Source of the DNA: Methylophilaceae bacterium
GTDB taxonomy: Bacteria > Pseudomonadota > Gammaproteobacteria > Burkholderiales > Methylophilaceae
Direction of reading: 5' to 3'
Length of the DNA stretch: 52,897 bases
NCBI GenBank assembly: GCA_028823485.1
Contig: JAPKBG010000003.1
Span: forward strand, 1-52,897
Shown: positions 47,166-52,897 of the stretch, piece after piece
How the letters are laid out: each line of letters begins with the position of its first letter
How positions within the stretch are numbered: the stretch's first letter is position 1
Made by a program: the position numbers and the translations under genes
Notes under the pieces: model-generated
Databases searched by the model: none
What the model saw: only the letters and a program-made list of their open reading frames with translations
What the model was told of the DNA's origin: nothing

Positions 47166-47819
47166 ATGCAAGAAGATCAAATCACGGCTTATTTACAGTC
47201 CCACCCAGAGTTTTTTGAAAAAAATGCTAACTTACTCGCCGACATTCACCTACCTAGCCCGCATGGCAATGGCGCCATATCTCTCGTGGAACGACAGCAA
47301 TTAGCACAACGTGACAAAATAAATGCCTTGGAGGAGCGCTATGTTGAGCTAGTACTCAATGCGCAAGATAATGATCAAATCACCAATAAATTGCACCAAT
47401 TTTTTGTACTATTGCAAAAAGCCAAAAGCTTTGATGTTATTGAACAGCTCATTAATCACAAACTCGTTGAAAATTTCAACATTACGGATACCTGCCTACG
47501 CATTTGGGCAAGTCCAATTGACAGCAAAGATGCTGGCAGCCTTGCCTTCTCAGCAACGCCTGAATCGACCCATACCTGGGTCAATGATATTCAAGCTGTA
47601 TATTGTGGAGAATCACCGACCAATATTAACGTTGATGATTGGTTTGTTACGCCGGCCAACTCCATTGCTGTAATGCCTCTAAAAACCGAATCTGTTTATG
47701 GCTACTTAGCTCTCGCCAGCGAAGAAAAAGGGCGTTTTCACGTTAGCACGGGCATAGACTTTTTACAAAAGCTAGGTGACCATGTCAGTGCCGCGTTATC
47801 TAGACATGTCGTGGAATAA
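47166..47819 (+). CDS. DUF484 family protein
   Basis: Protein of 217 residues with the conserved start (ITAYLQSHPEFFEKNANLLADIHLPSPHGNGAISLVERQ), a short coiled coil, and a GAF-like C-terminal domain. Function unknown; constant linkage with dapF and xerC. Its end overlaps the xerC start by about 14 bases, implying coupling. No signal peptide. Confidence 0.9.
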   Translation: MQEDQITAYLQSHPEFFEKNANLLADIHLPSPHGNGAISLVERQQLAQRDKINALEERYVELVLNAQDNDQITNKLHQFFVLLQKAKSFDVIEQLINHKLVENFNITDTCLRIWASPIDSKDAGSLAFSATPESTHTWVNDIQAVYCGESPTNINVDDWFVTPANSIAVMPLKTESVYGYLALASEEKGRFHVSTGIDFLQKLGDHVSAALSRHVVE

Positions 47820-48702
47820 CAATGTGGATTTATTAGCTGAGTATGTTAAATTTTTAAATTTTGAACGCGGTTTAAGCCCGCTAACAAGAGAAAATTACAC
47901 TCGTGATATTCAGCAACTCTTGAAACTCAGTGATGATACGGCTTTAAAGGACTTACAAAGCACCCATATCCGACGTTATATCGCATCGTTACATAGCAAA
48001 GGCCTTGGTGGTAAAAGCATTGCACGCTTATTATCGAGCTGGCGTGGATTTTATGATTATTTAGTGCAAAGACATGATTATCGCAACAACCCTGCAAAAG
48101 GTTTGCGCGCGCCAAAATCAGCAAAGACATTACCGCAAGCGCTGTCGATAGAGCAGGCCATCAAACTCGTTGATGTCAAAGGTGATGATGTACTTAGCCT
48201 GCGTGATCATGCCATTTTAGAGCTCTTTTACTCTTCTGGTTTACGCCTAAATGAGCTGATCAATCTAAACATTGACCAACTAGACTTCACCGAAGGCACG
48301 ATTATCGTCACAGGTAAAGGCAACAAAACGCGCATCGTCCCACTAGGCAACCATGCCATTACGGCTATACAAAACTGGCTCAACCAACGTGCCTCCTTAT
48401 TAAAAGACCAAACAGAAAAAGCGGTCTTCCTTGGCAAGCAAGGTAAACGTTTATCTGCCCGCAATGTGCAATACCGCATGAAAGCATGGGCGATTAAACA
48501 AGGTTTAGACACCTCAGTACATCCACACATGTTAAGGCATAGTTTCGCTTCGCATGTGTTGCAATCCAGCGGTGATTTACGCGCTGTACAAGAGATGCTT
48601 GGACATACCAATATTAGCACCACACAGGTTTATACACATTTAGACTACCAACACTTAACCAAAGTGTATGACATGGCACATCCTAGAGCCAAGAAAAAAT
48701 AA
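47806..48702 (+). CDS. xerC: Tyrosine recombinase XerC
   Basis: Site-specific recombinase that resolves chromosome dimers at dif with XerD. From ATG 47806 it has 298 residues, as in E. coli; earlier in-frame ATGs at 47776 and 47782 lie inside DUF484. The N-terminal SAM-like DNA-binding domain covers ~1-90. The catalytic domain has Arg in SSGLRLNELINL, HxxR in HMLRHSFASHVL, His/Trp-region LGHTNISTTQVY and the nucleophile Tyr in VYTHLDYQHL. No adjacent integron or phage signs. Confidence 0.95.
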   Translation: MSWNNNVDLLAEYVKFLNFERGLSPLTRENYTRDIQQLLKLSDDTALKDLQSTHIRRYIASLHSKGLGGKSIARLLSSWRGFYDYLVQRHDYRNNPAKGLRAPKSAKTLPQALSIEQAIKLVDVKGDDVLSLRDHAILELFYSSGLRLNELINLNIDQLDFTEGTIIVTGKGNKTRIVPLGNHAITAIQNWLNQRASLLKDQTEKAVFLGKQGKRLSARNVQYRMKAWAIKQGLDTSVHPHMLRHSFASHVLQSSGDLRAVQEMLGHTNISTTQVYTHLDYQHLTKVYDMAHPRAKKK

Positions 48703-48848
48703 AGCATTTCTCACCACACTTCTGAGGTTAAATGACAATTACCGCAACTCAATCATGGTTTTTATGTCACACTAATTATGGCAAAATAAGTACTATATAA
48801 ATCAAAATATAAAAACCAAAATATCAATCGTTCACAAAAAGGATCACC

Positions 48849-49433
48849 ATGACACATACATTACCAGCACTGCCTTATGCACAAGATGCATTAGCACCCC
48901 ACCTTTCAGCAGAAACATTCTCATTTCACTATGGGAAACATCATAATGCTTACGTTGTTAACTTAAACAAGTTAATCGTCGGTACTGAGTTTGAAACTGC
49001 AGCACTAGAAGACATCATCAAAAAAGCGTCAGGCGGCATTTACAACAATGCAGCGCAAATCTGGAACCACACATTCTTCTGGAGCTGCATGACACCAAAC
49101 GGCGGCGCAGCACCTATTGGCGCATTAGCTGAGGCAATTAATGCTAAATGGGGTTCATACGATGACTTTAAAGCCGCTTTCCAAGCTTCAGCAGTTGGCA
49201 ACTTCGGTTCAGGCTGGACATGGTTAGTGAAAAAGGCTGACGGTTCAGTTGACCTCGTTAACATGGGCGCTGCGGGCACACCATTAACAACAGGCGACAC
49301 TGCATTACTCTGTATCGACGTATGGGAGCATGCTTACTACATCGATTACCGCAATGCACGTCCTAAGTTCGTTGAGACCTTCTTAACAAGCTTAGTTAAC
49401 TGGGAATTTGCTAGCGCAAACTTCGCTGCTTAA
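48849..49433 (+). CDS. sodB: Superoxide dismutase, Fe type
   Basis: Cytoplasmic enzyme of 194 residues. Metal ligands are the His in FHYGKHHNAYV (near 27), the His in WNHTFFW (near 74), and Asp/His in DVWEHAYYIDY (near 157-161). The GGAAPIGAL and AAQIWNHTFFWSCM features point to the iron form. An AAAAGGATC ribosome site precedes the ATG. It ends in a strong terminator and has its own upstream region. Confidence 0.97.
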   Translation: MTHTLPALPYAQDALAPHLSAETFSFHYGKHHNAYVVNLNKLIVGTEFETAALEDIIKKASGGIYNNAAQIWNHTFFWSCMTPNGGAAPIGALAEAINAKWGSYDDFKAAFQASAVGNFGSGWTWLVKKADGSVDLVNMGAAGTPLTTGDTALLCIDVWEHAYYIDYRNARPKFVETFLTSLVNWEFASANFAA

Positions 49434-49462
49434 GCTAAAGCAAGCGTTTCAAGAAAGACAGA

Positions 49463-49492
49463 AAAAAGCCAAGCCATCCTGCTTGGCTTTTT
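49463..49492 (+). terminator. Rho-independent terminator of sodB
   Basis: AAAAAGCCAAGC (49463-49474) and GCTTGGCTTTTT (49481-49492) form a perfect 12-bp stem with loop CATCCT and a terminal U-run, 30 bases after the sodB stop. Confidence 0.95.
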
Positions 49493-49510
49493 CACGTACA
49501 GCCTCCATCT

Positions 49511-49531
49511 AAATGATAAATACTATCATTT
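49511..49531 (+). promoter_or_regulatory. Candidate Zur (or Fur) box upstream of the zinc-uptake genes
   Basis: AAATGATA-AATAC-TATCATTT, a perfect 8-bp inverted repeat. The spacing AAATG-N11-CATTT is that of the gammaproteobacterial Zur box; it also matches 12 of 14 positions of the 7-1-7 Fur core. It lies 30 bases before the ATG of the next gene, where it would block transcription. The ZnuD-like receptor downstream favours Zur. Confidence 0.6.
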
Positions 49532-49560
49532 AGGCTTCAAATAATGCTAACATATATGCC

Positions 49561-49875
49561 ATGCTACAACGCGTTATTATCCATTTAAGTCTGATTTTAC
49601 TATTTGCTTTCACGCAAATGGGCGTAGCTACACATGAAATTAGCCACTTAGCGGATAGTCAAGAACAGCACCAGCAAGATCAAAACAGTACGGAAAGCCA
49701 GTGCGAGCAATGCCTCAGTTACAGCCATGCGGCTGTTGCAGACTTAGCGCCTCTTTTCACCTTTTCTGTTACACCAGTTGAGCATGTTTTTACGGCCAGT
49801 GCATTTACTAGCACCTCATCTGCAAGCCCCTCCTTTTACAGTGCTCGCGCACCGCCAACCACCTTACAAAATTAA
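49561..49875 (+). CDS. Small exported His/Cys-containing protein upstream of ZnuD
   Basis: Protein of 104 residues with a hydrophobic N-terminus (MLQRVIIHLSLILLFAFTQMGVA) that should act as a signal peptide. The mature part starts with THEISHLADSQEQHQQDQN and a CEQCLSYSHAA motif, possible metal ligands. Similar small proteins (HEISHL ... CEQCLxYxHA) precede TonB-dependent zinc receptors in other betaproteobacteria, as far as I recall. It lies between the Zur-like box and the receptor gene (64-base gap). A zinc-related periplasmic role is inference. Confidence 0.8.
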   Translation: MLQRVIIHLSLILLFAFTQMGVATHEISHLADSQEQHQQDQNSTESQCEQCLSYSHAAVADLAPLFTFSVTPVEHVFTASAFTSTSSASPSFYSARAPPTTLQN

Positions 49876-49939
49876 CGTATTACGCTAGCCAGAAAACTTG
49901 CTGGATTAGCCTTTTTGATTATTTTGTAAGGATTACCCC

Positions 49940-51973
49940 ATGATGTCTAATAGACAATTCTCGCGCGTACGTGCGACCAAACCCGATACTCAACTAAGTT
50001 GTGTATTTATTGCAGTAGCCACTCTTTTTACTGCACAAAGCGCTTTTTCTGCAGATAACACGATTGATGTCGCACCTGTTGCCGTTACTGGCAACCCGTT
50101 AGGTGTGGCCTCTGATGAATTAGTCACTCCCGTATCAGTACTAAATGGACGTGAACTCAGCCTACGCCGTGCAAGCACCATCGGTGAAACCTTAAATGGC
50201 ATTCCTGGTGTTGCTGCAAATCAATTTGGACCTAATGCCTCCCGCCCTGTAATTCGCGGCTTAGATGGTGAGCGTGTTCGCATGTTGCAAAACGGCACTG
50301 GCATTTTAGATGCCTCATCACTCAGTTTTGACCATGCCGTGGGTGTTGATCCATTGATTATTGAACAGATTGATATCATACGTGGCCCTGCCGCCTTGCT
50401 CTATGGTGGTAGTGCTGTCGGTGGCGTTGTTAATGCGATCGATCACCGCATACCAACTGAACAGCTTGATGGTGTTCTTGGTCGTGCAGAAACACGCTTT
50501 GGCGGCCCAGCTAGTACGCGAAGCGGTGTTGCTGTCATCGACTTTGGTAACGAACGATTCGCCGTTCACGTCGATGGATACAATCGAAAAACAGATGACT
50601 TAGACATTCCAGGTTTCGCTGTTTCGAAACGTAAAAGTGCTGCTGACGGGACGCCTCGTGAAAATAAAGGCAAACTGAATAATAGTAACGCTCAACAAGA
50701 CGGCGGCGCTATTGGCACATCACTAACATTTGAAAATGGTTATATTGGTACCTCATATTCTGTTCTTAATAACACTTACGGCACGACCTTTGTTGAAGAT
50801 GGTGCACCAATTAGCATTGATATGGAAAGCAAACGCTGGGATATTGCGAGCGAGTTTACTGACTTAGGTGGTTTTATTGATCGCACCAAAGTAAAACTAT
50901 CACACACTGATTACATGCATGTGGAGTTAGAAGGTGATGAAATAGGCACCACTTTCATGAATGACGGCTGGCAAGGCACTTTTGAAGTAGGCCATGCCCC
51001 AATTGGCAATTTAAAAGGGGTAGCTGGCTACCAATACATTAATACGGATTTTTCTGCTATTGGTGAAGAAGCTTTTGTGCCAGGTGTGTCGACTAAATCG
51101 CAAGCACTCTATGTCTATGAAGAACTACCCATTGATGCACATAAAGTCACATTTGGCGCTCGCTTTGGTCGAGATAAGATTGATGCAGTGACAGGTGTTA
51201 ACAAAAATTTCAGTCCTAACAGCTATGCTTTGGGTGGTATTTATCAGCTAAATAACACATGGTCAGTGGCCGCCAATCTGTCTCATAATGAACGAGCACC
51301 TAGCTACTTTGAACTGCTTGCTGATGGCGTCCATGTAGCAACCAATCAATTTGAGAGAGGTGATGTTAACTTAGGCAAAGAAAAGTCTAATGGCATCGAT
51401 GCACAGCTGCGCTGGAAACAAGGCCGGAATAGCTTCAGCTTCGGCGCCTATGCGACACGCTTTAACAATTTCATTGCGCTTACTAATACTGGAAATACGT
51501 TTACTGATGGTGCTGAGACCTTTGATATCAATGCCTTTAGCGCCGTACCTGCAATGTTTAAAGGCGTCGAGTTTGAGGGTAAATGGCAAGCAACATCATC
51601 ACTAAGTTTAAATATGCGAGGAGATTATGTGCATGCAAAAGATACACGCAACAATGACTATTTACCGCGTATTTCACCTGCTCGTATTGGCTTAGGTGCG
51701 GACTATAGAAAAGGCCGTTTCAGCGTGCGTTTTGATGCATTACATGCTTTCAAACAAAGTAAAACAGCCGCTAATGAGTTAGTAACGGATAGTTATAACA
51801 ATGTGAGCGCAACCGCTGCTTACAAGCTGCCAGTTAGCCGATTGCATGTAGAGATTTTTGCCAAAGCAAATAACTTACTAGACGAAGAAATTAGAGACCA
51901 CGCCTCTTTCTTAAAAGATGTTTCACCATCTGGCGAGCGTTCTTTACAGATTGGCGCAAGGGCTGATTTCTAG
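49940..51973 (+). CDS. znuD: TonB-dependent outer-membrane receptor, ZnuD-like
   Basis: Receptor of 677 residues with a signal peptide (about 1-38, ending in QSAFSA), a plug domain (VAPVAVTGNPLGVASDELVTPVSVLNGRELSLRR; IRGPAALLYGGSAVGGVVN) and a 22-strand barrel ending in F (LQIGARADF). The plug signature GIPGVAANQFGPNASRPVIRGLDGERVRMLQNG is that of the ZnuD subfamily. The His-rich loop usual in ZnuD is not evident. Gene order and the palindrome upstream support zinc (less likely iron or haem) uptake. Ends at a long palindromic terminator. Confidence 0.85.
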   Translation: MMSNRQFSRVRATKPDTQLSCVFIAVATLFTAQSAFSADNTIDVAPVAVTGNPLGVASDELVTPVSVLNGRELSLRRASTIGETLNGIPGVAANQFGPNASRPVIRGLDGERVRMLQNGTGILDASSLSFDHAVGVDPLIIEQIDIIRGPAALLYGGSAVGGVVNAIDHRIPTEQLDGVLGRAETRFGGPASTRSGVAVIDFGNERFAVHVDGYNRKTDDLDIPGFAVSKRKSAADGTPRENKGKLNNSNAQQDGGAIGTSLTFENGYIGTSYSVLNNTYGTTFVEDGAPISIDMESKRWDIASEFTDLGGFIDRTKVKLSHTDYMHVELEGDEIGTTFMNDGWQGTFEVGHAPIGNLKGVAGYQYINTDFSAIGEEAFVPGVSTKSQALYVYEELPIDAHKVTFGARFGRDKIDAVTGVNKNFSPNSYALGGIYQLNNTWSVAANLSHNERAPSYFELLADGVHVATNQFERGDVNLGKEKSNGIDAQLRWKQGRNSFSFGAYATRFNNFIALTNTGNTFTDGAETFDINAFSAVPAMFKGVEFEGKWQATSSLSLNMRGDYVHAKDTRNNDYLPRISPARIGLGADYRKGRFSVRFDALHAFKQSKTAANELVTDSYNNVSATAAYKLPVSRLHVEIFAKANNLLDEEIRDHASFLKDVSPSGERSLQIGARADF

Positions 51974-51994
51974 CCAATCATTGTTGAAACAACG

Positions 51995-52021
51995 ATTAAG
52001 GGTGGCAGTGCCACCCTTAAT
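51995..52021. terminator. Bidirectional terminator between znuD and dgkA
   Basis: ATTAAGGGTGGCA (51995-52007) and TGCCACCCTTAAT (52009-52021) form a perfect 13-bp inverted repeat (3-4 bases open at the tip). Only short A/T flanks, and the right arm touches the dgkA stop codon. Confidence 0.7.
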
Positions 52022-52452
52022 TATGTCAGTAGTATCAAACCCCAAGTCATCACAACATTCGTCAATGCCACAAACACCGCAGCACTCCCGATATCTTTAG
52101 CGCGTTTAGCCAAAGCATGGCGCTCTATTGAGACGCGATCCACAGCGGCTTCAACCGCAGAGTTAAGCAGTTCAACAATCAGCACTAAAAACACACTGCC
52201 TATCATCAACACACGATGTAGCGCTTCAGCTTCTAAAAAGAAAGCCAGTGGAATCAGCACAACAGCAAAAAACACTTCTTGCCGAAAAGCATCTTCATGT
52301 TTGAATGCGGCTTTAAAGCCCTCCAAAGAATAACCAAATGCATTCAATAAGCGGGGTAAGCCTGTTTTACCTTTGAATGGGCTTTCTTCATGCGTTTGCG
52401 CGTTTGAGTCAGTATCGTTCATCAATTTATCACCAAATAATGTTCTGCGCAT
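52021..52452 (-). CDS. dgkA: Diacylglycerol kinase
   Basis: Small trimeric inner-membrane kinase of 143 residues that recycles diacylglycerol. The first ~25 residues are polar. The DgkA body has the conserved GLPRLLNAFGYSLEGFKAAFKHEDAFRQE, IVELLNSAVEAAVDRVS (catalytic Glu and Asn-Ser) and AKRAKDIGSAAVF, with three membrane helices (~62-80, 83-100, 118-140). Slightly longer than E. coli DgkA because of the N-terminal extension. Confidence 0.94.
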   Translation of the reverse strand: MRRTLFGDKLMNDTDSNAQTHEESPFKGKTGLPRLLNAFGYSLEGFKAAFKHEDAFRQEVFFAVVLIPLAFFLEAEALHRVLMIGSVFLVLIVELLNSAVEAAVDRVSIERHALAKRAKDIGSAAVFVALTNVVMTWGLILLT

Positions 52453-52510
52453 TTTAACATGCGTTATTATGTTGTTTTATTGAATATATTAAACAGCAAA
52501 GGTTTTACAC

Positions 52511-52783
52511 ATGGCAAGAATGGTGAATTGTATCAAACTAGGTAAAGAAGCTGAGGGCATGGATTTCCCGCCTTACCCTGGTGACTTAGGCAAACGCATT
52601 TACATAGGGGTTTCTAAGGAAGCATGGGCAACTTGGTTAAAACAACAAACCATGTTGGTTAATGAGAATCGCTTAAGCCTAGCTGACCCTGCTGCACGTA
52701 AGTACTTAACTGAGCAAACTGAAAAATACTTTTTTGGTGAAGGTGCTGATACGGCAGAAGGCTATGTCCCTGAAAACAAATAA
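52511..52783 (+). CDS. yggX: Probable Fe(2+)-trafficking protein (oxidative damage protection)
   Basis: Ninety-residue YggX-family protein. It has [24 protein letters not shown] with the conserved Cys7, GxRIYxxVSKEAW, [14 protein letters not shown] and the C-terminal YFFGEG. Known relatives protect iron-sulfur clusters and handle labile iron. Complete and normal in length. Divergent from dgkA and followed by a truncated gene. Confidence 0.95.
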   Translation: MARMVNCIKLGKEAEGMDFPPYPGDLGKRIYIGVSKEAWATWLKQQTMLVNENRLSLADPAARKYLTEQTEKYFFGEGADTAEGYVPENK

Positions 52784-52798
52784 GCGCATAATACTTAG

Positions 52799-52897
52799 AT
52801 GAAAAAAATTATATTCATCCTAGTCGCCGTTTTTATGTTTCAGCACTTTTATAGTGGTGAGTTCAATATGGGTACAGGCCAAACTCAGGCGGCTGAA
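52799..52897 (+). CDS. Exported or membrane-anchored protein, N-terminal fragment
   Basis: Thirty-three codons from ATG 52799 to the window edge without a stop. The start MKKIIFILVAVFMFQHFYSG is a hydrophobic signal or anchor, followed by EFNMGTGQTQAAE. Too short to name a family. It starts 15 bases after yggX and may share its transcript. Confidence 0.6.
   Translation, partial: MKKIIFILVAVFMFQHFYSGEFNMGTGQTQAAE

Overview
The window is a chromosomal segment of a betaproteobacterium, most likely a methylotroph of the Methylophilaceae (Methylotenera-like). This placement is inference. It rests on moderately A+T-rich coding sequence, typical betaproteobacterial gene orders (kdsD-kdsC-lptCAB-rpoN-hpf-rapZ; def-fmt-htpX-rsmB-DUF4390-ntrYX; metK/ahcY/metF with an SAH riboswitch) and a fused SoxYZ-type carrier of the kind associated with quinoprotein dehydrogenases. 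No rRNA, tRNA, CRISPR array or intact mobile element was recognised.

Layout. 1-5.8 kb: a truncated outer-membrane protein gene, valS, an nfeD-stomatin pair and moeB. 5.9-10.4 kb: an accessory block on the minus strand (DUF427 gene, egtB, egtD, patB/malY-like C-S lyase) that looks like a compact ergothioneine pathway, with a decayed IS3-family transposase remnant on each side. 10.5-17.7 kb: a FAD oxidoreductase carrying an in-frame palindromic repeat, msrB, ahpC/ahpF, a SoxYZ fusion and bepA. 17.8-20.3 kb: moaC and a Kef-type antiporter. 20.5-27.1 kb: the Kdo/LPS-transport/sigma-54 cluster, with no ptsN or hprK between hpf and rapZ. 27.2-31.4 kb: DUF4870 gene, prlC, a tiny repeat-peptide ORF, a DEDD exonuclease and xthA. 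31.4-39.3 kb, minus strand: a degenerate NtrX, NtrY, DUF4390, rsmB, frameshifted htpX, fmt and def. 39.4-43.2 kb: a broken LysM gene, broken dprA, intact smg, metF and a frameshifted holin-family membrane gene. 43.2-46.1 kb: ahcY with its SAH riboswitch, and metK. 46.3-52.9 kb: dapF, DUF484, xerC, sodB, a probable Zur-controlled zinc-uptake pair (small His/Cys-rich protein plus a ZnuD-like receptor), dgkA, yggX and a truncated gene.

Themes. Oxidative and thiol stress defence is prominent (egtBD, msrB, ahpCF, sodB, yggX, bepA). The activated methyl cycle is represented by metK, ahcY and metF. A run of disrupted genes lies between about 36.9 and 43.2 kb (htpX, LysM, dprA, holin-like). It includes two apparent base-substitution stops as well as single-base indels, so it is either real decay or local sequence error.
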